Shown piece by piece: positions 1 through 6,352 of a stretch of DNA of 6,381 bases. The DNA is taken from positions 1-6,381 of the forward strand of contig CAMCUJ010000086.1 of assembly GCA_945878965.1 (NCBI GenBank), in the 5' to 3' direction. This DNA comes from an uncultured Clostridia bacterium. Its GTDB lineage: Bacteria > Bacillota > Clostridia > Monoglobales > Monoglobaceae. The translations under genes and the position numbers were made by a program. The notes beneath the pieces were generated by a model. It was not told the origin of the DNA. It searched no databases and saw only the letters and a list, made by a program, of their open reading frames with translations. Numbering within the stretch: position 1 is the stretch's first letter; each line of letters starts with the position of its first letter.

Positions 1-52
1 AGCAATTGCTGTCCGTTGAGGATTGTATATTTTTAGATGTTATGAGGTAGTA

Positions 53-73
53 GGGGCGAACTGTGTTCGCCCG
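53..73. repeat. REP-like GC-rich hairpin upstream of queA
   Basis: GGGCGAAC (54-61) and GTTCGCCC (65-72) form a perfect 8-bp inverted repeat around a 3-base loop. It lies in otherwise AT-rich sequence and no T-run follows, so it is not a standard terminator. Its form (short, GC-rich, intergenic) suggests a dispersed REP-type palindrome, but copy number cannot be seen from one window. The rest of 1-156 shows no recognisable gene; bases 3-50 are open in one frame and end at a TAG, which could be the tail of an upstream gene, but the 15 residues match nothing I recognise. Confidence 0.5.
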
Positions 74-156
74 TGCGTAAAGAGTAAACACTCATATGAT
101 GATTATACCAACGAATTATACAAATGAATATAAATTAAAACGATTAAGGAGAAGAA

Positions 157-1182
157 ATGAACACAAAGGATTTTTATTATGAATTGCCGGAGGAGCTTAT
201 AGCACAGACTCCGCTTGAGGACAGAACCGCCTCAAGAATGCTTGTGCTTGGAAGAGAAAGCGGCAAGATTGAGCATTTACATTTTTATGATTTGATAGAC
301 AAATTAAATAGCGGCGATTGCCTTGTTATGAATAATACAAGAGTAATTCCGGCAAGACTTCACGGAGTTAAAGAGGGAACAGGCGGTAAGATAGAATTTC
401 TGCTTTTAAAGCGTATTGATATAAATACATGGGAGGTTATTTTAAAGCCGGGAAAGAAAGCTAAGAAGGGTTCAAGATTTGAATTCGGCGGCGGACTTTT
501 AAGAGCAGAGATTATAGATATTATTGATGACGGAAAAAGAATTGTAAGATTTGAATATGAGGGAGTCTGGGAGGAGCTTTTGGACAGACTCGGAGAAATG
601 CCGCTTCCGCCGTATATAAAGGAAAAGCTTACAGACAGGGAACGATATCAGACGGTTTATTCAAAGATTGAGGGTTCGGCGGCGGCACCGACAGCAGGAC
701 TGCATTTTACAAATGAGTTTATTGAAAAAATTCAAAGCAAGGGGATAAAAATTGCCTATGTAACGCTTCATGTGGGACTTGGAACATTCAGACCCGTTTC
801 GGTTGAAAATGTAGAAGATCATAAAATGCATACCGAGCATTATGAAATAAGCAGGGAAACGGCGGATATAATTAATGAAACAAGACAAAATGGCGGAAGA
901 ATAATTGCTGTCGGAACTACAACTGTAAGAACTCTTGAAACCTGTATGATGAAGTTTAAAGAGATAAAAAGCTGTTTTGGAGATACGGATATATTTATAT
1001 ATCCGGGTTATGAGTTTAAAGCTGTTGACGCTATGGTGACTAATTTTCATCTTCCCGAATCAACGCTTTTAATGCTTATTTCAGCATTCGCCGGAAAGGA
1101 AAATGTGATGAATGCTTACAGCGAGGCAGTTGAAAGAAAATATCGTTTTTTCAGCTTCGGTGATGCGATGTTTATTTGTTGA
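157..1182 (+). CDS. queA: S-adenosylmethionine:tRNA ribosyltransferase-isomerase (QueA)
   Basis: QueA catalyses a late step of queuosine synthesis in the cytoplasm: it transfers and isomerises the ribosyl part of S-adenosylmethionine onto 7-aminomethyl-7-deazaguanine (preQ1) at the wobble position of tRNA, giving epoxyqueuosine. At 341 residues it is full length. Family signatures are visible along the chain: [12 protein letters not shown] near the N terminus (8-19), the [13 protein letters not shown] block (172-184), HVGLGTF (205-211), [14 protein letters not shown] (294-307) and the C-terminal [10 protein letters not shown] (329-338). The ATG follows AAGGAG (146-151) at normal spacing, so this start is secure. 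Its usual partner tgt lies downstream but is separated from it by a toxin-antitoxin pair. The last codons (GDAMFI-Cys-stop) are repeated almost exactly at 2085-2103, so the present 3' end may have been altered or duplicated when that module arrived. The identification is near certain. Confidence 0.97.
   Translation: MNTKDFYYELPEELIAQTPLEDRTASRMLVLGRESGKIEHLHFYDLIDKLNSGDCLVMNNTRVIPARLHGVKEGTGGKIEFLLLKRIDINTWEVILKPGKKAKKGSRFEFGGGLLRAEIIDIIDDGKRIVRFEYEGVWEELLDRLGEMPLPPYIKEKLTDRERYQTVYSKIEGSAAAPTAGLHFTNEFIEKIQSKGIKIAYVTLHVGLGTFRPVSVENVEDHKMHTEHYEISRETADIINETRQNGGRIIAVGTTTVRTLETCMMKFKEIKSCFGDTDIFIYPGYEFKAVDAMVTNFHLPESTLLMLISAFAGKENVMNAYSEAVERKYRFFSFGDAMFIC
1157..1175 (+). repeat. Left copy of 19-base direct repeat (queA 3' end)
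   Basis: TCGGTGATGCGATGTTTAT lies in the last codons of queA. An 18/19 copy is at 2085-2103, with G1167 replaced by T. The pair brackets the whole toxin-antitoxin region, 928 bases from repeat start to repeat start. This may be the boundary of an inserted segment. Confidence 0.75.
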
Positions 1183-1217
1183 TATTGTATTAATAATAAG
1201 GAATATAATATATGTAT

Positions 1218-1263
1218 AACTACCAAACGGTAACACAAATTTGCTGCTTGGTAATTGTTTTTT
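1218..1263 (+). terminator. Probable Rho-independent terminator after queA
   Basis: TACCAA (1221-1226) pairs with TTGGTA (1248-1253). After an A-C mismatch, 1228-1233 pairs with 1241-1246 (six pairs, two of them wobbles), leaving a 7-base loop. A T-run (1258-1263) follows. The stem is not GC-rich, so read-through is plausible. If active, it would end queA transcription before the toxin-antitoxin genes and tgt. Confidence 0.5.
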
Positions 1264-1282
1264 AGGTTAATAAACTAATGTT

Positions 1283-1300
1283 TATAGGATATAATATCTA
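1283..1300. promoter_or_regulatory. Possible upstream operator copy (half-site)
   Basis: TATAGGAT (1283-1290) repeats exactly the left half of the palindrome at 1359-1376. It is followed by a degraded right half, ATCTA (1296-1300). The left halves are 76 bases apart, about seven helical turns, so a repressor could bind both sites. The functional reading is inference. Confidence 0.35.
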
Positions 1301-1326
1301 ATTTTTAAATTATTTTTTAAATCATA

Positions 1327-1355
1327 TTGACAAAATAAGATTTATAACATATAAT
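1327..1355 (+). promoter_or_regulatory. Consensus sigma-A promoter for the toxin-antitoxin pair
   Basis: TTGACA (1327-1332) and TATAAT (1350-1355) both match the vegetative consensus perfectly and are separated by 17 bases. The predicted transcript would start near 1362, inside the palindrome at 1359-1376, about 33 bases before the toxin ATG. This is the strongest promoter in the window and may also feed tgt downstream. Confidence 0.85.
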
Positions 1356-1358
1356 AAG

Positions 1359-1376
1359 TATAGGATAAATCCTATA
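1359..1376. promoter_or_regulatory. Palindromic operator at the toxin-antitoxin start site
   Basis: TATAGGAT-AA-ATCCTATA is a perfect inverted repeat with 8-base arms. It begins 3 bases after the -10 box and covers the expected +1, a classic repressor position. Antitoxins of the HigA type normally repress their own operon by binding such a palindrome with their HTH domain, so the antitoxin encoded at 1751-2035 is the likely ligand (inference). Confidence 0.7.
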
Positions 1377-1394
1377 AAATTGGAGATAATATAA

Positions 1395-1748
1395 ATGAAC
1401 GATTTTGAAATTATATTTTATGATAAACCCGATGGAACAGAACCTGCAAAAGATTTTATTATGAGCTTGGATAATAAAATGCAAGCAAAGGTATTAAGAA
1501 CAATTAAAATGCTTGCAGACAATGGGGCATATCTTAGAAAACCATATTCCGAACATCTTGTAGATGGTATATTTGAAATACGAGCAAAACTCGGAAGCGA
1601 TATATCACGAGTTTTATACTTCTTTGTAGTTGGTAAAAAGATAGTGCTTACAAATGGTTTTATAAAAAAGACGCAAAAAACACCTATAAATGAAATTGAA
1701 ACAGCAAAAAAATACAGAAATGAATATTTAAGCAGAGAGGAGCTTTAA
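1395..1748 (+). CDS. higB: HigB/RelE-like toxin, phage-derived Gp49-like family
   Basis: This is a 117-residue toxin of the phage-derived Gp49-like/HigB group in the RelE/ParE superfamily. Characterised members are mostly ribosome-dependent mRNA interferases, but activity here is inferred from the family. The family hallmark runs through the second half: PYSEHLVDGIFEIRAK (50-65), GSDISRVLYFFVVGKKIVL (67-85), then GFIKKTQKTP (88-97), which brings a cluster of basic residues (R63, R72, K91, K92, K95). An EIETAKK helix (100-106) follows. GGAG (1382-1385) lies 9 bases before the ATG. The antitoxin gene starts two bases after its stop, so the two are co-translated in toxin-first order, as in higBA loci. 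No frameshift or truncation is seen. Confidence 0.88.
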   Translation: MNDFEIIFYDKPDGTEPAKDFIMSLDNKMQAKVLRTIKMLADNGAYLRKPYSEHLVDGIFEIRAKLGSDISRVLYFFVVGKKIVLTNGFIKKTQKTPINEIETAKKYRNEYLSREEL

Positions 1749-1750
1749 TA

Positions 1751-2035
1751 ATGACTAACTTTAATGATTTTCTTAATGAGCAATTGAAAAATCCTGAAAT
1801 TAAAAATGAGTATGACGCACTTGAACCTGAATTTGCAATTATTCAGGCAATGATTGACGCAAGAAAAGAAACCGGTCTTACTCAAAAAGAGCTTTCTGAG
1901 CGTACAGGTATTGCTCAAGGAGATATAAGCAAATTGGAAAACGGGAGTGCAAATCCATCTCTTAAAACACTGCAACGATTAGCGGCAGGAATGGATAGAA
2001 AGTTAAAGCTTGAATTTGTGCCGAGTAACAGATAA
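1751..2035 (+). CDS. higA: HigA-like antitoxin, XRE-family HTH protein
   Basis: This 94-residue helix-turn-helix protein is the cognate antitoxin and probable autorepressor of the preceding toxin. An N-terminal stretch of about 30 residues (NDFLNEQLKNPEIKNEYDALEPEF) is typical of antitoxins paired with this toxin family. The XRE-type HTH follows: TQKELSERTG (44-53) as the first helix of the motif, AQGDISKLENG (56-66) as the recognition helix, then NPSLKTLQRLAAGM (68-81). Its Shine-Dalgarno sequence AGGAG (1738-1742) lies inside the end of the toxin gene, and only two bases separate the toxin stop from this ATG, suggesting translational coupling. Binding to the palindrome at 1359-1376 is expected but inferred. 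No other role seems as likely given the context. Confidence 0.88.
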   Translation: MTNFNDFLNEQLKNPEIKNEYDALEPEFAIIQAMIDARKETGLTQKELSERTGIAQGDISKLENGSANPSLKTLQRLAAGMDRKLKLEFVPSNR

Positions 2036-3282
<1,247 letters not shown>

Positions 3283-3324
3283 TGATATTATAATGCAAAG
3301 AAAAATATAACAATTAAATGTGTA

Positions 3325-3349
3325 AAAAATCCTTGCGGATTTTTAATTA
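3325..3349 (+). terminator. Small AT-rich terminator after tgt
   Basis: AAAAATCC (3325-3332) and GGATTTTT (3337-3344) form an 8-bp stem with a TTGC loop, ending in T-rich sequence. With only two GC pairs it is weak. Its loop and 3' arm overlap the -35 region of the yajC promoter. Confidence 0.5.
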
Positions 3350-3361
3350 ATATGATATAAT
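3333..3361 (+). promoter_or_regulatory. Extended -10 promoter for yajC
   Basis: TATAAT (3356-3361) is a perfect -10 box preceded by TGA (3353-3355), giving the extended TGnTATAAT form. Seventeen bases upstream is a poor -35, TTGCGG (3333-3338), sharing TTG with consensus. The extended -10 can compensate for a weak -35. Expected start is near 3368, about 27 bases before the yajC ATG. Confidence 0.6.
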
Positions 3362-3394
3362 AAATTTATATACGATTTAGAGGAGGTGTGGACA

Positions 3395-3742
3395 ATGCAA
3401 CAGTTTGCACAATTTATTCCATTAATATTGCTGCTTGTGGTTTTCTATTTCATTTTGATAGTTCCACAGAGAAAAAAGGAAAAAGAACTTAAGAATATGA
3501 TTGCAGCACTTAAGATAGGTGATGAAGTTGCAACTATAGGTGGTATAAATGGTAAAATATTCAGAATAAAGGACAGCACTTTTGTTTTGGAGTCAGGTGT
3601 TGGAGTTAATAAGTCTTATATTACGGTTGACCGTTCAGCAGTTGCAAGACTTGTTAAGGAGGCTTCAAATACTAAGGAGGTAACTCCTATTCCTGAAGCT
3701 ATTGATTCTGAAAATGAAGCTTCAGAAGAAAATAATGATTAA
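3395..3742 (+). CDS. yajC: Sec translocon accessory subunit YajC
   Basis: YajC is a small single-span membrane protein that associates with SecDF and the SecYEG export channel; its exact contribution is modest and poorly defined. From the ATG at 3395 it has 115 residues. One hydrophobic helix (about 7-23, FIPLILLLVVFYFILIV) is followed by the family's PQRKKEKE (24-31) and LKIGDEVATIGGINGKI (39-55). The end is acidic and low-complexity (from about 96, rich in E, D, N), a usual variable tail. A GTG at 3386 is in frame but lies within the Shine-Dalgarno sequence AGGAGGTG (3381-3388); the ATG six bases after it is the better start. secD and secF, often nearby, are not in this window. Confidence 0.93.
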   Translation: MQQFAQFIPLILLLVVFYFILIVPQRKKEKELKNMIAALKIGDEVATIGGINGKIFRIKDSTFVLESGVGVNKSYITVDRSAVARLVKEASNTKEVTPIPEAIDSENEASEENND

Positions 3743-3764
3743 TTTTAAGTAATATCACTGCGTT

Positions 3765-3804
3765 CCCGTTAATACAATGTATTAAACATTGTATTAACGG
3801 AGGG
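3765..3804 (+). promoter_or_regulatory. Long hairpin touching the ribosome binding site
   Basis: CCGTTAATACAATG (3766-3779) and CATTGTATTAACGG (3787-3800) are perfect 14-base inverted arms, extendable by one T-A pair, with a 5-7-base loop. The last two stem bases (3799-3800) are the first two of the Shine-Dalgarno GGAGGG (3799-3804). No T-run follows, so this is not a terminator. CCC (3765-3767) could alternatively pair with GGG (3802-3804). It may tune translation of the next gene or protect the yajC transcript end; the role is inferred. Confidence 0.6.
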
Positions 3805-3810
3805 ATTGTA

Positions 3811-4236
3811 ATGAAAAGATTATCCGAACGAAATGTTAAAGATAATGCGGAAACCGATACATCATTTGATTTCATACATACGCTTAAGGGAGTCGTAATT
3901 TCATATTTTTTATCGGTTGTATTGTTGTTTATCTTTTCGATAATAGCCGTGTATTCAAGTCTGTCTGATAATATGGTTAATATAGGCGTGAATGTTATTA
4001 CGGCTTTGAGTCTTATAATATGCGGATTTATTGCGGCAAAGGGCGTAAGATGCGGCGGACTTTTAAACGGTGCGTTTTCCGGTGTCATGTATGCTGTAAT
4101 CTTGTATTTTATAGGCTGTGCGGTAAATTTGCATTTTGAATTTACTTTGTCTGCACTTACGGTTTTTATAATGAGCATCATTTGCGGAGCGTTTGGCGGA
4201 GTTCTTGGTATTAATACTTCAAAAAAGAGAAGATAA
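3811..4236 (+). CDS. Four-helix membrane protein, TIGR04086-like family
   Basis: This is a 141-residue integral membrane protein of unknown function. The N terminus is polar and charged (1-25), followed by four hydrophobic spans at about 27-49, 56-76, 83-105 and 112-134, and a short basic tail (KKRR). Glycines recur in the later helices (GGLLNGAFSG at 82-91, CGAFGGVLG at 125-133), suggesting tight helix packing. Size, topology and location after yajC and before the SCIFF genes fit the clostridial TIGR04086 membrane family; I assign it mainly on that basis. GGAGGG (3799-3804) gives a well-placed start. A role in export or in handling the SCIFF peptide is possible from position alone but unproven. 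A 194-codon antisense frame over the same bases looks like a shadow. Confidence 0.8.
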   Translation: MKRLSERNVKDNAETDTSFDFIHTLKGVVISYFLSVVLLFIFSIIAVYSSLSDNMVNIGVNVITALSLIICGFIAAKGVRCGGLLNGAFSGVMYAVILYFIGCAVNLHFEFTLSALTVFIMSIICGAFGGVLGINTSKKRR

Positions 4237-4276
4237 TTTATTAAAAGTGTGAAGTTTTTAACTAATGAAATTACGC

Positions 4277-4326
4277 TTGGCATAAATAGAATTTACGCTT
4301 TATGTGCCAATATTTATGTGCCAATA
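4277..4326 (+). repeat. 14-base tandem repeat with one shared complementary arm
   Basis: TTTATGTGCCAATA occurs twice in direct tandem (4299-4312 and 4313-4326) with no mismatch. Upstream, TTGGCATAAA (4277-4286) can pair with either copy: TTGGC with GCCAA and ATAAA with TTTAT, leaving two bulged bases. One 5' arm facing two identical 3' arms allows two mutually exclusive hairpins, although simple slippage duplication would also produce it. Confidence 0.65.
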
Positions 4327-4344
4327 AAATCTTAGTGGGATAAG

Positions 4345-4419
4345 GTTAATCTTAAAGGAACGCAGAGAAGCGTTGGGGATACTTCCCCGACCGTCGTTTT
4401 AGTTTTCCTTTAGATTGGC
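4345..4419 (+). ncRNA. Candidate branched RNA structure
   Basis: An outer stem joins 4345-4360 to 4405-4419: fifteen pairs with one bulged T (4352) and two wobbles. Inside it are a small CGC/GCG hairpin (4361-4363 with 4370-4372) and a GGGGA/TCCCC hairpin (4375-4379 with 4384-4388, loop TACT), then a single-stranded linker. This resembles a three-way junction. Whether it is a functional RNA or a palindromic repeat element cannot be told from one copy; no match to a known RNA family is recognised. Confidence 0.4.
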
Positions 4420-4442
4420 AAAAGGAATAAAACAAAAGACGG

Positions 4443-4485
4443 ATAGGCATTAGACAGTTATATAAAATAACTTTCTAATGCCTAT
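4443..4485 (+). ncRNA. Long perfect hairpin upstream of scfA
   Basis: ATAGGCATTAGA (4443-4454) pairs perfectly with TCTAATGCCTAT (4474-4485). After one C-T mismatch, AGTTAT (4456-4461) pairs with ATAACT (4467-4472) around a 5-base loop. That is 18 pairs in 43 bases. No T-run follows, so termination is unlikely. It may be part of the same leader or small RNA as the structure at 4345-4419. Confidence 0.5.
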
Positions 4486-4589
4486 GTAACAGCATAAGGT
4501 ATAAAGCATCTTATATTTTGCCCATAAATATGAGATGGTATGAAAATTACATAAGAATAAAAAATTGGGCAGAAAGGCTTGGAATTTGT

Positions 4590-4733
4590 ATGAAAAAGAG
4601 AATTACAACATTAAATTCAGCTACTTTAAAGAAAAGTGCGGCTAAGGGCGGCTGCGGCGAGTGCCAGACATCTTGTCAGTCAGCCTGCAAGACATCTTGT
4701 ACTGTTGCAAACCAGAAGTGTGAAAGAGTATAA
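4590..4733 (+). CDS. scfA: SCIFF ranthipeptide precursor (six cysteines)
   Basis: This 47-residue peptide is the precursor of the SCIFF (six cysteines in forty-five residues) family, substrate of the radical SAM maturase encoded just downstream. A basic leader (about 1-19, MKKRITTLNSATLKKSAAK) precedes a core with exactly six cysteines: C22, C25, C29, C33, C37 and C44, in the conserved order CGEC-x3-C-x3-C-x3-C-x6-C. The SACKTSCT motif is intact. In characterised homologues a cysteine is joined by a thioether to a threonine five residues later, corresponding here to C33 and T38 (inferred). An upstream in-frame ATG at 4530 would add 20 residues but lacks a ribosome binding site and departs from family length; AGAAAGG (4571-4577) supports the ATG at 4590. 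SCIFF peptides have been linked to quorum sensing in some clostridia. Confidence 0.93.
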   Translation: MKKRITTLNSATLKKSAAKGGCGECQTSCQSACKTSCTVANQKCERV

Positions 4734-4757
4734 GATTCTTCATATTGAAAATTCATC

Positions 4758-4788
4758 AAAGCAAGCGGTGATTTTTCACCGCTTGTTT
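4758..4788 (+). terminator. Hairpin between scfA and scfB (terminator or attenuator)
   Basis: CAAGCGGTGA (4762-4771) and TCACCGCTTG (4776-4785) form a perfect 10-bp stem with a TTTT loop, extendable by G-T and two A-T pairs. Only three Ts follow directly, so termination may be partial. That arrangement would favour many copies of the peptide message over the maturase message. Confidence 0.65.
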
Positions 4789-4830
4789 ACGTGTTTAATT
4801 TCCCGGTAAATAATCATTGTGGAAATTATC

Positions 4831-4861
4831 GTGACTTTGTAATTTTGAATTGATATATAAT
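4831..4861 (+). promoter_or_regulatory. Possible promoter for scfB
   Basis: A perfect -10 box TATAAT (4856-4861) lies between the scfA hairpin and scfB. The only -35-like match is GTGACT (4831-4836) at a long 19-base spacing. It may give scfB some transcription independent of scfA, with a leader of roughly 55 bases. Confidence 0.3.
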
Positions 4862-4922
4862 GTGGATTTAGTTTATTCCGAAAATTCACGTATAAAATAA
4901 AAATATTTGGAAGGTGTTTAAG

Positions 4923-6299
4923 ATAGTTCATTCATTTAAATTAAAGGATAAAAATATAGTTCTTGATGTAAACAGCGGCTGTGTGCACGTTGTTGACGAT
5001 GTTTGCTATGATATAATAACGGCACTTAAGGATAGAGAAGATTTGCCTGAAAATATAGATTTAAAGCTTCTTGATGAGCTTTGCAAAAAATACAGCAGTG
5101 AAGAAATAACCGAAGCCTATAACGATATTTATGAGCTGTATAAGGAAGATATTCTGTTTTCAAAGGATGCCTACAGCAATATTGCGATAAATATGAAACG
5201 TAATTCACCTGTTAAGGCACTTTGTATTCATATAGCACACGACTGTAATTTAAGATGTAAATACTGTTTTGCAGACGAGGGAGCGTATCATAACACACGT
5301 GAGCTTATGAGCCTTGAAACAGGAAAGAAGGCGATTGACTTTATAATAAAGAATTCGGGAAAGAGAAGAAATCTTGAGGTTGACTTTTTCGGCGGTGAAC
5401 CGCTTATGAATTTTGAGGTTGTAAAGGGAATTGTTGAATATGCAAGAGAAGAGGAAAAGCTTCATAACAAGAATTTCAGATTTACAATTACAACTAACGG
5501 AATTCTGCTTGATGATGAAAAAATAGATTACATAAACAAGAATATGGTTAATGTGGTACTTAGCATTGACGGCAGAAAAGAAGTAAATGACAGAGTAAGA
5601 TGCAGAGTAGATGGTTCAGGTTCTTATGACAGTATAGTTGAGAAATTCAAAAAGGTTGCAAATAGCCGAAATCAGGACAATTATTATGTAAGAGGTACTT
5701 ATACCGCCTATAATAAGGATTTTTCAAACGATGTACTTCATCTTGCAGACCTTGGCTTTAAGCAGACCTCCGTTGAACCCGTTGTAGGCGATGAAAATGC
5801 AGATTATATGCTTCATAAGGAGGATTTGCCTCAGCTTTTTGAGGAATATGAAAAGCTTGCCGATGAATATGTTGAAAGAAAAAAGAACGGAAACGGATTT
5901 AATTTCTTTCATTTTATGATAGATTTAGAGCAGGGTCCTTGTGTAATAAAGAGATTGTCGGGCTGCGGTGCCGGTTGTGAGTATTTAGCTATAGCACCAA
6001 ACGGCGATATTTATCCGTGCCATCAGTTCGTGGGTACCGAGAGCTACAGAATGGGAAATCTGGATGACGGAAGTATTTCTCAGGAAATAAGAGGGATATT
6101 TGAAAACTGTAATGTTTACACTAAAGAGAAGTGCAGGGATTGTTTTGCCAAGTTCTATTGCAGCGGCGGATGTATGGCTAATGCGTGTTTGTTAAACGGT
6201 GATATAAACAAGCCTCATGAGTTGAGCTGTGAGCTTATGCGAAAGAGAGTTGAGTGTTCGCTATATATTAAGGCTTGTGAAGCGGAGCTTGGATTATAA
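4923..6299 (+). CDS. scfB: SCIFF radical SAM/SPASM maturase
   Basis: ScfB forms thioether crosslinks in the SCIFF peptide using S-adenosylmethionine and iron-sulfur clusters. Numbering below is from the GTG at 4914 (461 residues). The N-terminal ~95 residues (HSFKLKDKNIVLDVNSGCVHVVDD...) form the peptide-binding RRE-like region. The radical SAM cluster motif is C111-x3-C115-x2-C118 (CNLRCKYC), followed by FFGGEPLMN (158-166) and TITTNG (191-196). The C-terminal SPASM domain has C351, C355, G364-x4-C369 (CHQF), C407-x2-C410-x5-C416-x3-C420 and C439, all intact and expected to bind two auxiliary clusters. For the start, family members usually begin M-(I/V)-H, which aligns with the ATA at 4923. 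GGAAGGTG (4909-4916) lies exactly six bases before ATA, the same spacing as at yajC, whereas the GTG at 4914 lies inside that site and has none of its own. I therefore favour ATA. Confidence 0.95.
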   Translation: MVHSFKLKDKNIVLDVNSGCVHVVDDVCYDIITALKDREDLPENIDLKLLDELCKKYSSEEITEAYNDIYELYKEDILFSKDAYSNIAINMKRNSPVKALCIHIAHDCNLRCKYCFADEGAYHNTRELMSLETGKKAIDFIIKNSGKRRNLEVDFFGGEPLMNFEVVKGIVEYAREEEKLHNKNFRFTITTNGILLDDEKIDYINKNMVNVVLSIDGRKEVNDRVRCRVDGSGSYDSIVEKFKKVANSRNQDNYYVRGTYTAYNKDFSNDVLHLADLGFKQTSVEPVVGDENADYMLHKEDLPQLFEEYEKLADEYVERKKNGNGFNFFHFMIDLEQGPCVIKRLSGCGAGCEYLAIAPNGDIYPCHQFVGTESYRMGNLDDGSISQEIRGIFENCNVYTKEKCRDCFAKFYCSGGCMANACLLNGDINKPHELSCELMRKRVECSLYIKACEAELGL

Positions 6300-6301
6300 C
6301 T

Positions 6302-6352
6302 AAATCAAGATGTCCCCCGCCTATAAAGGCGGCGGGTTCCACTTGATTTTTT
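6302..6352 (+). terminator. Long terminator hairpin after scfB
   Basis: AAATCAAG (6302-6309) pairs with CTTGATTT (6342-6349). Inside, CCC/GGG (6314-6316 with 6334-6336) and CCGCC/GGCGG (6317-6321 with 6328-6332) close a TATAAA loop. A six-T run (6347-6352) follows the stem. It begins 2 bases after the scfB stop. It is much more GC-rich than its surroundings and could derive from a mobile-element end. Confidence 0.75.

Larger units (their letters stand above)
4237..4589 (+). other. Gene-free, highly structured region upstream of scfA
   Basis: This 353-base stretch contains no credible ORF but several strong inverted repeats on the sense strand. These are a 14-base tandem repeat with a complementary upstream arm (4277-4326), a branched 15-bp structure (4345-4419), and a long hairpin (4443-4485). 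GCCCA (4520-4524) could also pair with TGGGC (4566-4570). It could be a long 5' leader of scfA, an independent small RNA, or a non-autonomous mobile repeat. I recognise no known riboswitch class, tRNA or rRNA. A weak extended -10-like TGGTATGAA (4536-4544) could give a short scfA leader, but its -35 is poor. Confidence 0.55.

Noticed and set aside
3..50. C-terminal tail of an upstream gene
   Set aside because: Fifteen open codons ending in TAG, too short to recognise. It does not resemble the RuvB C terminus that might be expected upstream of queA.
74..156. preQ1 riboswitch upstream of queA
   Set aside because: I found no preQ1-type pseudoknot pattern; these genes act after preQ1 and are often not under that riboswitch.
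661..1050. 129-codon antisense ORF over queA
   Set aside because: It lies wholly inside a certain gene, has no ribosome binding site and no recognisable motif. The same applies to the other minus-strand frames over tgt and scfB.
3386..3394. GTG start for yajC three codons upstream
   Set aside because: It overlaps the Shine-Dalgarno sequence; the ATG at 3395 has ideal spacing and matches usual YajC N termini.
3699..4283. 194-codon minus-strand ORF over the membrane-protein gene
   Set aside because: Longer than the sense gene, but the sense frame has a well-placed GGAGGG, regular transmembrane helices and operon context; the antisense translation resembles no protein I know.
4299..4326. CRISPR array
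   Set aside because: The repeats are only 14 bases, directly adjacent with no spacer, and just two in number.
4345..4485. tRNA, SRP RNA or tmRNA gene
   Set aside because: The hairpins do not form a cloverleaf, and the conserved SRP and tmRNA sequence signatures are absent.
4518..4589. N-terminal extension of scfA from TTG 4518 or ATG 4530
   Set aside because: It has no ribosome binding site, and SCIFF precursors are about 45 residues with a basic MKK-type start.
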